Shown here in pieces: positions 30,054-37,311 of a stretch of 64,000 nt of DNA (the first letter of the stretch is position 1; each line of letters opens with the position of its first letter). The notes beneath the pieces were generated by a model. That model was given only the letters and a program-made list of their open reading frames with translations. It was not told the DNA's origin and did not search any database. The stretch lies in contig NZ_JACCCC010000001.1 in NCBI RefSeq assembly GCF_013408795.1, positions 1,364,001 through 1,428,000 on the forward strand, read 5' to 3'. A program made the position numbers and the translations under genes. This DNA is from Spinactinospora alkalitolerans. Its GTDB lineage: Bacteria > Actinomycetota > Actinomycetes > Streptosporangiales > Streptosporangiaceae.

Positions 30054-31241
30054 GTGCGGCATCGTCTGTCGGCTTGTGCGGGTTCGACGGTGGCTTTCGC
30101 GGTGGCTTTCAGCGCGTTCGGCGCTCCGGCATGGGCGGACGACGTGCGTCCGAACGTCCAGCCGCGCCCGCCGATCGACGTCGGCCGCGATGACGGGGCG
30201 TCGGCGCGCGCCTCGGGCGAGTCGCCGGAGCCGTCCGCCCCCGAGGTGGCCGACGAGGGCGACCTGGAGCGCGACGTCGAGGTGGAGCCGTTCAGCGAGG
30301 CGCGCTCCCGGGAGTACTTCGCCGTGGCGCCCGAAGGGCTGTCGGAGGAGACCGTCGAGGAGGTCGCGAAGCTCGACGGAGTGGCCTCCGCCGAGGTGGT
30401 GGACGCGGCCAGGGTGCGGATCGACGGCGAGCCCACCAGCGTGCTGGGCGTGGACCCCTCGTCCTTCCGCAACTACGCCCCCGAGCCCTCGGCCGAGTCC
30501 GACGAGATCTGGCAGGGCGTCGCCGAGGGGCGCATCGCGCTCTCCAACGAGGTGGGCAAGCAGCGCGGCCTCGACGTCGGCAGCGAGATCACGGTGGCCG
30601 GCGGCAAGGGCGAGGTCGACCGCCAGGTCTGGACGCACGCCACGTCCGGCGTGGCCGGCATCGACGGGCTGATCTCCCGCGAGGTGGCCGAGGACCTGGG
30701 CTTCCCCAAGGGCAACGCCCTGGTGATCTCGGCGCCCGACGCCGACCTGTGGGAGGTCCGCGACGACCTCGCCGAGGTGCTGGGCGAGGACGTCGGCCTG
30801 CAGTTGCTGGCCGAGGAGCCCGAGGCCCGCCCGGCCGGGGCCGAGGGCGCGGCCGTCGGCGGCGATACGGTCGAGGAGATGATCGCCGCGGCCGAGTCGC
30901 AGTTGGGCGTGCCCTATGTGTGGGGCGGTGAGACCCCGCAGGGCGGGTTCGACTGCTCGGGCCTGGTGCAGTGGGCGTTCGCCCGCGCGGGCGTGGCCGT
31001 TCCCCGCGTGACGCACGACCAGTGGTGGGCCGGGGAGCACGTCGACTACGACGAGGCCCGGCGCGGGGACCTGATCTTCTGGCGCAGCGACCCCACGGCC
31101 CCGGACTACATCTCGCACGTGGCGATCTACCTGGGCGACGGCAGGATGCTGGAGGCGCCGAGCACCGGCGACGTCGTCAAGGTCACCGACGTGCGGACGG
31201 CCAAGATGGCCGGCGTCGTCCGCGTGCACGCCGCCGACTAG
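30054..31241 (+). CDS. Secreted NlpC/P60 peptidoglycan endopeptidase
   Basis: A 395-residue exported hydrolase. GTG 30054 is preferred (AAGGTG nine bases upstream; GTG 30042 also possible) and begins a signal peptide, RHRLSACAGSTVAFAVAFSAF, cleaved after APAWA. A roughly 220-residue mixed domain of no recognised family precedes the catalytic domain (about 285-395): SQLGVPYVWGGETPQGGFDCSGLVQWAF with Cys301, then His355 in SHVAIYLG and Glu367 in MLEAPSTGDVV. That Cys-His-Glu set matches the mycobacterial RipA type. It cuts peptide stems of cell-wall peptidoglycan. The insertion sequence begins two bases after its stop codon. Confidence 0.9.
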   Translation: MRHRLSACAGSTVAFAVAFSAFGAPAWADDVRPNVQPRPPIDVGRDDGASARASGESPEPSAPEVADEGDLERDVEVEPFSEARSREYFAVAPEGLSEETVEEVAKLDGVASAEVVDAARVRIDGEPTSVLGVDPSSFRNYAPEPSAESDEIWQGVAEGRIALSNEVGKQRGLDVGSEITVAGGKGEVDRQVWTHATSGVAGIDGLISREVAEDLGFPKGNALVISAPDADLWEVRDDLAEVLGEDVGLQLLAEEPEARPAGAEGAAVGGDTVEEMIAAAESQLGVPYVWGGETPQGGFDCSGLVQWAFARAGVAVPRVTHDQWWAGEHVDYDEARRGDLIFWRSDPTAPDYISHVAIYLGDGRMLEAPSTGDVVKVTDVRTAKMAGVVRVHAAD

Positions 31242-31243
31242 AC
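31236..31243 (+). repeat. Left 8-bp target-site duplication
   Basis: GACTAGAC, identical to 32728-32735. It contains the TAG stop of the NlpC/P60 gene (31239-31241), so the insertion left that gene intact. Confidence 0.93.
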
Positions 31244-31266
31244 GCAATGCCGTTCAGTTAAGGAAG

Positions 31267-32604
31267 TCAGGGCTCTGTCAACACCGTGATGTCCACGGTG
31301 GCTTTGTAGGTAGTGCGGTCTACCCCGTTGGAGCGGGCGTGGTACTTCGAGATCGCGCGTTTGACCACCCGCGGCGCCGTCCGCAGACGCCGCTGGGGCA
31401 GCAGGTTCGCCAACACCTGCTGCCCGATCACCCCCCGCAGGTCGACCCGCTCGCCGGCGATGGTGTTCTCGGCCCGGACCAAGCAGTCCCGGGCGGCCTC
31501 GACCGCCACGGTGAAACTCGCTTGGAGCGGGCTGTGGCCGGTGGCGGTCACCGCGTCAGCGATCGCGTACCGCACCACCTGGTAGGTCGCCAGCAGCGCC
31601 CACACCTCCTGCTCCAGCCCTTCGGGGTCCTTGGCCCGCAGCACCCGGCGGCCGAGCAGGGAGGACTTCAGCTCACCGTAGGCGGTCTCGATCTCCCACC
31701 GCTGGTGGTACAGGGCCACCAGGTCGGTAGCCGGGTAGCGGTCGACGTCGACCAGGGTGGTGGCCAACCGGTAGCGGCCGGTGCTTTGGCCCTGGCCGGT
31801 GGCGATGGTGATCTGTGCCTCGATCAGCCGTAGCCGCCGCTTGCCGCGCATGACCAGCCAGGTCCCGTCCTTGAGTCGGCGTAGCCGTCGGGGGTTGCTG
31901 CCGGCGCTCATGCGCACGAGTATCTCGGCTCCGGTCGCGGTGAACTCTTCCAGCACGGTGGCGGCGTCAAAGCCGCGGTCGGCCAGGACCAGCCGGCCTG
32001 GGCCCATCGCCTGGCACAGGGCGGGCGCGTAGGCCGTCTCGCCGTGGCGGACGGGGCCGAACGTGGCTGCCAGGAGTGCGCGCGAGCCGGTCGCTACCAG
32101 GGCCAGCAGCCGTAGCTGGGGGTAGCCCGCCCCGGCCCAGCGGGTCGCTCCCTGGGAGCGGTGCACACTCCGGTTGGCTGCTGAGGCGGGCACGTCCAGC
32201 AGGGTGCCGTCGATGGCGCACACCAGCAGCCCTTTGAACCGGTGGGCGGTGTGGGTGGGGTCGGCCAGGAGGGTGAACAGGGCTTTGAGGGGTGCGGGGC
32301 CCAGGCGTTTGCGGGCGTAGAACAGCGCCGAGGCGGTGGGGCGGGGGGTCAGGTTCAGGCCGCTGGTGAGTTTGCGCCAGATCGCGGTCCAGCCCAAGGG
32401 GGCGAACAGTCCACCTGCCAGGAGCAGGTACACCACGACGCGGGCGGGCAGGAGACGGAGTCGCTGGTGGTGTCTGCCGCGCTCGGCGAGCACGGCGTCG
32501 ACCATCTCGAAGGGCACGATCTGGGTGAGTTCTCCCAGGTGGCCGGGGGCGAAGACGCTGGGGGCGGAGCGGACTTCGCGGGTCGTGGCACAATGGTCGG
32601 GCAA
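31267..32604 (-). CDS. IS4-family DDE transposase
   Basis: A 445-residue complete transposase. The N-terminal 90 residues (LGELTQIVPFEMVDAVLAE through LLPARVVVYLLLAGGLF) match the IS4 N-terminal domain. The catalytic core has the first Asp in CAIDGTLLDVP (about 131), the second in VLADRGFDA (about 210) and the Glu in HQRWEIETAYGELKSSL (about 302), the YREK-type signature of IS4. TTG at 32604 is the start, with AGGGA seven bases upstream. Both are buried in a 15-bp hairpin that should repress translation of read-through mRNA. No frameshift or stop is seen. Confidence 0.93.
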   Translation of the reverse strand: MPDHCATTREVRSAPSVFAPGHLGELTQIVPFEMVDAVLAERGRHHQRLRLLPARVVVYLLLAGGLFAPLGWTAIWRKLTSGLNLTPRPTASALFYARKRLGPAPLKALFTLLADPTHTAHRFKGLLVCAIDGTLLDVPASAANRSVHRSQGATRWAGAGYPQLRLLALVATGSRALLAATFGPVRHGETAYAPALCQAMGPGRLVLADRGFDAATVLEEFTATGAEILVRMSAGSNPRRLRRLKDGTWLVMRGKRRLRLIEAQITIATGQGQSTGRYRLATTLVDVDRYPATDLVALYHQRWEIETAYGELKSSLLGRRVLRAKDPEGLEQEVWALLATYQVVRYAIADAVTATGHSPLQASFTVAVEAARDCLVRAENTIAGERVDLRGVIGQQVLANLLPQRRLRTAPRVVKRAISKYHARSNGVDRTTYKATVDITVLTEP

Positions 32605-32660
32605 GGGGTTCCCTGGTGACAGGCGTTGTGAGAGATGACTGTTCTACCAGGGAACCCCTT
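32603..32660 (-). promoter_or_regulatory. Hairpin sequestering transposase start site
   Basis: AAGGGGTTCCCTGGT (plus strand, 32603-32617) is perfectly inverted at 32646-32660. In minus-strand RNA entering from outside the element, the arm containing AGGGA and the TTG start pairs with the upstream arm, hiding the ribosome site. Transcripts initiating inside the 28-base loop or in the upstream arm would escape. IS10 and IS50 use this kind of protection. Confidence 0.68.
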
Positions 32661-32727
32661 CTTCATGCTCCAGGGGGCAGGGGCCGGGGTTGACAAGGCA
32701 CATCAGCCCCTAACTGAACGGCATTGC

Positions 32728-32735
32728 GACTAGAC
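32728..32735 (+). repeat. Right 8-bp target-site duplication
   Basis: GACTAGAC, identical to 31236-31243, directly abutting the right terminal inverted repeat. Confidence 0.93.
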
Positions 32736-32764
32736 GTGCGCTGAAGCCTTGTCGAGAGCCTGAG

Positions 32765-32995
32765 ACGCGTGGGAGCACTCCTCGACCCCAGGGGGTTGGT
32801 AAGGCCGGCCCCAGGAGGGAGGGCGTGCGGGTGGGCGATTTCCGTCTATGGGCCTTCGGCCGCGCGAGAGGATCGCCCGGTCACCGCGGATCCCTCCTTG
32901 GGTTGAGGCTTCACGACCCCTTGAGGCTGGGGGCGGCGTGCACCGGCGCCCGATCACCGCGGGCTCCGTCCTTGGGCTGAGGCCAAAGACCTCCG
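32765..32995 (-). repeat. Dispersed repeat D2, inverted partner of D1
   Basis: Reverse complement shares the 32-base identical block (32863-32894) and flanking blocks with 27800-28030. A second, more diverged copy of the core (GATCACCGCGGGCTCC then TTGGGCTGAGGC) follows at about 32950-32985, so the repeat is partly tandem here. Confidence 0.72.
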
Positions 32996-33040
32996 GAGAG
33001 TGAGGGCGCGGACACGGCGGTCCGGTCCGCACACATGGCG

Positions 33041-33081
33041 AAGGGGCCGTGCCACGCCGCGCCGGCGCCACACGGCCCCTT
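33041..33081. terminator. 11-bp hairpin
   Basis: AAGGGGCCGTG (33041-33051) pairs with CACGGCCCCTT (33071-33081). It could end transcription from the IclR gene on the minus strand or be part of the repeat cluster. The assignment is uncertain. Confidence 0.4.
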
Positions 33082-33327
33082 CCGTCTCCTGCCTCAGGCC
33101 AACCGGGAGGGGAAGGCTGGCTCCGCAGGAGGGAGGGCAGGGCGTGCCGCTGAGGGAGGGGGTTGTCAGCGAAACGGTCCCTGCGCGAGGCTATTCGATT
33201 ATCGGTCGACGCCCTCGGTAATGGAGCTGCGCTTGCTACCGCGTCAACATAAGCCGCACATGGCCGCTTTGGCAAGAGACCAACGCCGTTGCGGCATCAG
33301 TCCTAAAATAGCCGAAATCACGGCGGC

Positions 33328-34053
33328 CTACGGCAAATCAACCATGATTTCCTTTGCCGCGGCCAGGACCCGCTCCCCCAACTCCTGCCGGCTGCGGCCG
33401 CCGGGGACGGGGGTCTCCAGGTAGACGGTGGCCACCGACGCCACCACGGCCGCCGAGTGGATCGGGGCGGCCACCGCCGACATCCCCGGCAGCACCTCGC
33501 TGCGGGAGTAGGCCCAGCCGCGGCAGCGCACCTCGGCCACCTCGGGGCGCTCGTCGGGCCGCGGAGGCCACGCCGCCAGCACGGCCAGCCCGGGGGCGCC
33601 CCGGTCGAGGGGATGGCGCATGCCGGGCGCGTAGGCGATGTGGGCGACGGACTGGCGCGGCTCCACGGTCAGCAGCGTGATCGCCTCGTTCCCACTCGGC
33701 ACCACCAGGAACGCGGTCCTGCCGAGGTCGTTGGCCAGTAGCGACAGGACCGGCAGTGCGGCGGACTGCAGGTCGTGGCGGACCCCGCGCGCCAGGATCG
33801 GCAGTCCGAGTCCCAGTTCGTAGGCGCCGTCGGCGGTGCGGCTCACCAGGCGGTGGTCCTCCAGCGTGCGCAGGATCCGGTAGACGATGGACCGGTGCAC
33901 CCCGAGCGACCGGGCGAGCTCGGCGATGGCCATGGGGGCCTGAGCGTCGCGCAGGGCCTCCAGCACCCGGATCCCGCGGTCCAGAGTCTGGGAGCGCGTT
34001 CCCGCGGAGTCGGGCCGCCGGCCGCGGTCGGCCGGGCCGACGCCTTCCGTCAT
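33328..34053 (-). CDS. IclR-family transcriptional regulator
   Basis: A 241-residue regulator. The N-terminal winged helix has SQTLDRGIRVLEALRDAQAPMAIAELARSLGVHRSIVYRILRTLEDHRLV. The C-terminal IclR effector domain has LVPSGNEAITLLTVEPRQSVAHIAYAPGMRHPLDRGAPGLAVLA and a final VYLETPVPGG. ATG 34053 follows GAGGAG. It is downstream of and in the same direction as the gamma-glutamyltransferase gene, across from the aromatic-catabolism genes it may control. IclR proteins commonly regulate homogentisate and other aromatic pathways. An inverted repeat overlaps its own leader. Confidence 0.93.
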   Translation of the reverse strand: MTEGVGPADRGRRPDSAGTRSQTLDRGIRVLEALRDAQAPMAIAELARSLGVHRSIVYRILRTLEDHRLVSRTADGAYELGLGLPILARGVRHDLQSAALPVLSLLANDLGRTAFLVVPSGNEAITLLTVEPRQSVAHIAYAPGMRHPLDRGAPGLAVLAAWPPRPDERPEVAEVRCRGWAYSRSEVLPGMSAVAAPIHSAAVVASVATVYLETPVPGGRSRQELGERVLAAAKEIMVDLP

Positions 34054-34063
34054 GCACTTCTCC

Positions 34064-34083
34064 TCATGAATCGGATTTCATGA
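34064..34083 (-). promoter_or_regulatory. Candidate operator upstream of the IclR gene
   Basis: TCATGAA (34064-34070) and TTCATGA (34077-34083) form a 7-bp inverted repeat with a 6-base spacer just upstream of the IclR start, overlapping its ribosome site. The location suits autoregulation. No second full copy was found in front of the neighbouring operons. Confidence 0.42.
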
Positions 34084-34233
34084 ACCGAGTCGCGAGAAAC
34101 TCGTGATTTCCCTCGCTTGGGCATGCTCGTGATCCATAATCGCACAACGATATGCGCCTCAAGCGGATCAATGTAGCGCGTATCACATTGGTTCAACGGC
34201 GGAGGCGCGGTTTCCGCGGTCGGCGGCGAGGTC

Positions 34234-36012
34234 CTACCGCCCCATCGCGTACCCCTGGGCGCCGCGGGGGTTGGCCGCGGCGCGCAGGACGCCGCTCTCG
34301 GGGTCGCGGCTCACCGCGGAGAGGCGGCCCAGCGACCACGGTTCCGACACCACCACGCGGTGCCCCCGCCGACGCAGCTCCGCGATCGCGGCCTCGCCGA
34401 ACCTGGACTCCACGACCACCTCCCCCGGCGCCGTCTCGCGCGGGTCGAAGGAGCCGGGGAAGGCGTTGGTGTGGAACATCGGGGCGTCGATGCCCTCCTG
34501 CAGGTTCATGTCTCCGTGCACCAGGCGCAGGAAGTAGGTCAGCGACCACTGGTCCTGCTGGTCGCCTCCCGGCGTGCCCAGGGCCATCACCGGCTCGCCG
34601 CCGCGGGTGACCAGCGTGGGGGTGAGCGTCGTGCGGGGGCGCTTGCCCGGGGCCACCATGCTGGGGGAGCGCGGGTCCAGCCAGAACATCTGGCCCCTGG
34701 TCCCCAGCGGGAAGCCGAGCTCCTCGATCACCGGGGAACTGGCCAGCCAGCCGCCGCTGGGCGTGGCCGAGACCATGTTGCCGTGCGCGTCCACGATGTC
34801 GAGGTGGCAGGTGTCGCCCCGCTGCTCGCCGGCGCGGTTCACGGTCGGTTCGCCGCTGGTGCCGGCGGCCCGCTCGGTCTCCCCGGCCAGCCGGAGCTCG
34901 GGCAGGTAGGGGGTGCGGCCGTCGGGGTCGCCGGGGCGCAGCTCCAGCGATGCCTGCTCGCCGACCAGCCCGGAGCGGCGCTCGGCGTAGTCGGCCGAGA
35001 GCAGCGCCTCCAGCGGGACGTCGGTGAAGCCGGGGTCGCCGTACCACGCCTCGCGGTCGGCGAAGGCGAGCTTGGCGGCCTCGATCACCCGGTGCGCGAA
35101 CTCAGGGGAGAGCACGTCCGACTCACCGGTCCCCAGGGCCTCGGCCAGCCGCAACTGCTGCAGGAACACCGGCCCCTGGCCCCACGGTCCCGTCTTGTGC
35201 ACGGTGCGCCCGGCGTAGTCCAGGCTCACCGGGTCCTCGTAGGAGGCGCGCCAGCCGGCGAGGTCGTCCCCGCCGAGCAGGCCCCGGTGGGACTCGCCGG
35301 AGCCGTCGGGCACCGGCGCGGCCAGGAAGTCCAGGATCGCCTCGGCGACGAAGCCCTCCCGCCACATCCGGCGGGCGGCGTCGATCTCGCCCTCCCTGGT
35401 GCGCGCCGAGCGCTCCGACTCGGTCACGATCCGCTGGTAGGTCGCTGCCAGCGCGGGGTTGGCGAGGAAGGAGTCGGCGGACGGGACGGTGCCGCCGCGC
35501 AGGTACAGCTTTGCCGAGGAGGGCCACCACTGGGTGAACACCTGCTCCAGCTCGGCGATCTTCTGCACGATCTGCGGCATCAGCGGGTAGCCGTGCCGGG
35601 CGTGGCCGATGGCGTGCTCCAGCACGTCGCGCAGGCGCATCGTGCCGTGGTCGCGCAGCAGGAGCAGCCAGGCGTCGAAGGCGCCGGGCACGCAGGCCGG
35701 CAGCACCCCGCTGCCGGGGATCCGGTCCAGCCCGGCGAACGCATCGGGCGTCGCGGCCGCGGGCGCCGGGCCCTGCCCGCACAGCACGGTGGGGCCGCCT
35801 CCTGCGGCCTGGAAGATGATCGGCACTTCACCCGCGGGTCCGTTGAGGTGCGGCTCGACGACCTGCAACGTGAACCCGGTGGCCACGGCCGCGTCGAAGG
35901 CGTTGCCGCCCCGCTCCAGTACCGACATGCCCGCGGCGCTGGCCAGCCAGTGGGTGGATGCCACCATGCCGAATCGGCCGCGGAGCTCGGGACGGGTGGT
36001 GAAGTCGGGCAT
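34234..36012 (-). CDS. Gamma-glutamyltransferase-family protein
   Basis: A 592-residue Ntn-hydrolase precursor. ATG 36012 has AGGAGG ten bases upstream. MVASTHWLASAAGMSVLERGGNAFDAAVATGFTLQVVEPHLNGPAGE is the GGT N-terminus. The self-cleavage and nucleophile threonine is in GDTCHLDIVDAHGNMVSATPSGGW near residue 400, followed by APGKRPRTTLTPTLV and the VMALGTPGGDQQ oxyanion region. No signal peptide is present, so unlike classic periplasmic GGT it should be cytoplasmic. That fits the subgroup acting on gamma-glutamyl amides or amide-linked catabolites. Substrate unknown; it is divergent from the MBL-fold/monooxygenase genes. Confidence 0.9.
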   Translation of the reverse strand: MPDFTTRPELRGRFGMVASTHWLASAAGMSVLERGGNAFDAAVATGFTLQVVEPHLNGPAGEVPIIFQAAGGGPTVLCGQGPAPAAATPDAFAGLDRIPGSGVLPACVPGAFDAWLLLLRDHGTMRLRDVLEHAIGHARHGYPLMPQIVQKIAELEQVFTQWWPSSAKLYLRGGTVPSADSFLANPALAATYQRIVTESERSARTREGEIDAARRMWREGFVAEAILDFLAAPVPDGSGESHRGLLGGDDLAGWRASYEDPVSLDYAGRTVHKTGPWGQGPVFLQQLRLAEALGTGESDVLSPEFAHRVIEAAKLAFADREAWYGDPGFTDVPLEALLSADYAERRSGLVGEQASLELRPGDPDGRTPYLPELRLAGETERAAGTSGEPTVNRAGEQRGDTCHLDIVDAHGNMVSATPSGGWLASSPVIEELGFPLGTRGQMFWLDPRSPSMVAPGKRPRTTLTPTLVTRGGEPVMALGTPGGDQQDQWSLTYFLRLVHGDMNLQEGIDAPMFHTNAFPGSFDPRETAPGEVVVESRFGEAAIAELRRRGHRVVVSEPWSLGRLSAVSRDPESGVLRAAANPRGAQGYAMGR

Positions 36013-36220
36013 GGGGTGGTCCGCCTCCTGTCGGTGCGCCGGATGGGCCGGACGGCCCTCAGGTCGTGGCCAGGTTACCGATCCGAGGTATTCCAGTACA
36101 CGGTATGCCGTCCACGGGTCCGGGGGCACCGGCACCGCCTCCCTGACTCCCCCTGACTCCACGCGCCGGGAAAAACCCGTCGGCGCGCCTTGTCGGTGGC
36201 GTGCGTCACATTTAGCATGA

Positions 36221-36249
36221 TTCCAAAAGCGAGCTTTAGGTTCGATAAT
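36221..36249 (+). promoter_or_regulatory. Candidate promoter for MBL-fold gene
   Basis: TTCCAA (36221-36226) and GATAAT (36244-36249) are separated by 17 bases in an AT-rich divergent region, about 19 bases before the ATG. TCACATT occurs here (about 36206) and also upstream of the IclR gene (about 34183), a possible shared regulator site. Confidence 0.42.
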
Positions 36250-36267
36250 CGATCAGAGGTGCCGTGC

Positions 36268-37227
36268 ATGGGTAAGCCGTTCGCAAGCTCCGCCGACCTC
36301 GATGCGAAGCAGCAGACACTCGAGGTGCTCGCCGACGGGGTCTACGCGCTCACGGCCGAGGGCGATCCCAACGTCGGCGCGATCGAGGGCGAGGACTTCC
36401 TCGTCTGCTTCGAGGCGCTGGCCACACCCGTCGCGGCACGGGAATGGCTCGCCAGGCTGCGCGAGCACACCGACAAACCGATCCGCTACCTGGTGCTCTC
36501 GCACTACCACGCGGTCCGGGTCCTGGGCGCCGACGCCTTCGGCGCCGACGTGATCGTCGCCCATGAGCGCACCCGGGAGCTGATCGCCGAACGCGGCCGG
36601 GCCGACTGGGACAGCGAGTACGGGCGGATGCCGCGGCTGTTCAAGGAGCCCGAGTCCATCCCCGGCCTCACCTGGCCCACCGCCACCTTCACCGACCGCT
36701 TCACCATCGACCTCGGCGGCGACCGCGGCGACCTCGTCCTGCAGTACTGCGGGCGCGGGCACACCGAGGGCGACATCGTCGCATGGCTGCCCGAGCACAG
36801 GATCCTGTTCGCCGGCGACCTCGTCGAGGCCCAGGCCGCCCTCTACACCGGCGACGCCTTCCACCACGACTGGGCCACCGGCACGCTCGACCGCGTGGCC
36901 GGGTTCGGCGCCGAGGCGCTGGTCGGCGGCCGCGGCGCGGTGGCCAGGGGAAGAGAGGCCTGCGCCGCCGCCGTCGAACAGACCCGCGGCTTCCTCGACG
37001 TCATGCGGGAGCGGGTCGGCGCCGTGCACGGGCGCGGCGGCACGCTGCGGGAGGCGTTCGAGGCCGCGCACACCGCGCTGGCGCCCGAGTTCGGCCGCTG
37101 GCCGATCTTCGAGCACTGCCTCCCGTTCGACGTCGCGCGGCTGTGGGAGGAGTACGACGGCGTGGAGCGGCCGACCGTCTGGACCGCCGAACGCGACCGC
37201 GAGGTGTGGGCCCGGCTCCAGGGCTGA
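36268..37227 (+). CDS. MBL-fold metallohydrolase-like protein with altered metal motif
   Basis: A 319-residue metallo-beta-lactamase-fold protein starting at ATG 36268 behind AGAGGTG. The usual HxHxDH motif is replaced by SHYHAVRVLG near residue 78: both early His are kept but Asp-His is Val-Arg. The later GRGHTEGDIVAW and FAGDLVE metal residues are kept. That leaves one zinc site complete at most, so catalysis or metal use differs from glyoxalase-II-like enzymes. It precedes the FAD monooxygenase by 84 bases and is likely in the same operon. A lactonase or thioesterase role in aromatic breakdown is only a guess. Confidence 0.83.
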   Translation: MGKPFASSADLDAKQQTLEVLADGVYALTAEGDPNVGAIEGEDFLVCFEALATPVAAREWLARLREHTDKPIRYLVLSHYHAVRVLGADAFGADVIVAHERTRELIAERGRADWDSEYGRMPRLFKEPESIPGLTWPTATFTDRFTIDLGGDRGDLVLQYCGRGHTEGDIVAWLPEHRILFAGDLVEAQAALYTGDAFHHDWATGTLDRVAGFGAEALVGGRGAVARGREACAAAVEQTRGFLDVMRERVGAVHGRGGTLREAFEAAHTALAPEFGRWPIFEHCLPFDVARLWEEYDGVERPTVWTAERDREVWARLQG

Positions 37228-37311
37228 CGCCGTCCGTCCGCGGGAGGAGCCGCGGCACGGCCAGGACGGCGCGCAACCCCGGCACCGGAACAGAATCAGA
37301 CGGGAGTGACC

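Larger units (their letters stand above)
31244..32727 (-). mobile_element. Intact IS4-family insertion sequence
   Basis: A 1484-base element with terminal inverted repeats GCAATGCCGTTCAGTTA (left 31244-31260, right 32711-32727, perfect over 17 bases and continuing imperfectly). It is flanked by the direct 8-mer GACTAGAC. It holds one transposase gene on the minus strand. The perfect duplication and undamaged transposase point to a recent insertion. Two diverged relatives without transposase lie at 20567-20873 and 46178-46356. Confidence 0.94.
32736..33327. other. Intergenic region right of the insertion sequence
   Basis: About 590 bases between the insertion sequence and the end of the IclR gene. 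It holds repeat D2 (32765-32995), a GC hairpin (33041-33081) and, from about 33180, a stretch of clearly lower GC reaching the IclR stop. Before the insertion this followed the NlpC/P60 stop directly. No gene is supported. Confidence 0.55.

Noticed and set aside
30954-31160. Apparent loss of the third catalytic His in the NlpC/P60 enzyme (Glu in its place)
   Set aside because: The Cys-His-Glu arrangement with 12-residue His-to-Glu spacing is the known RipA-type triad, so it is not a defect.
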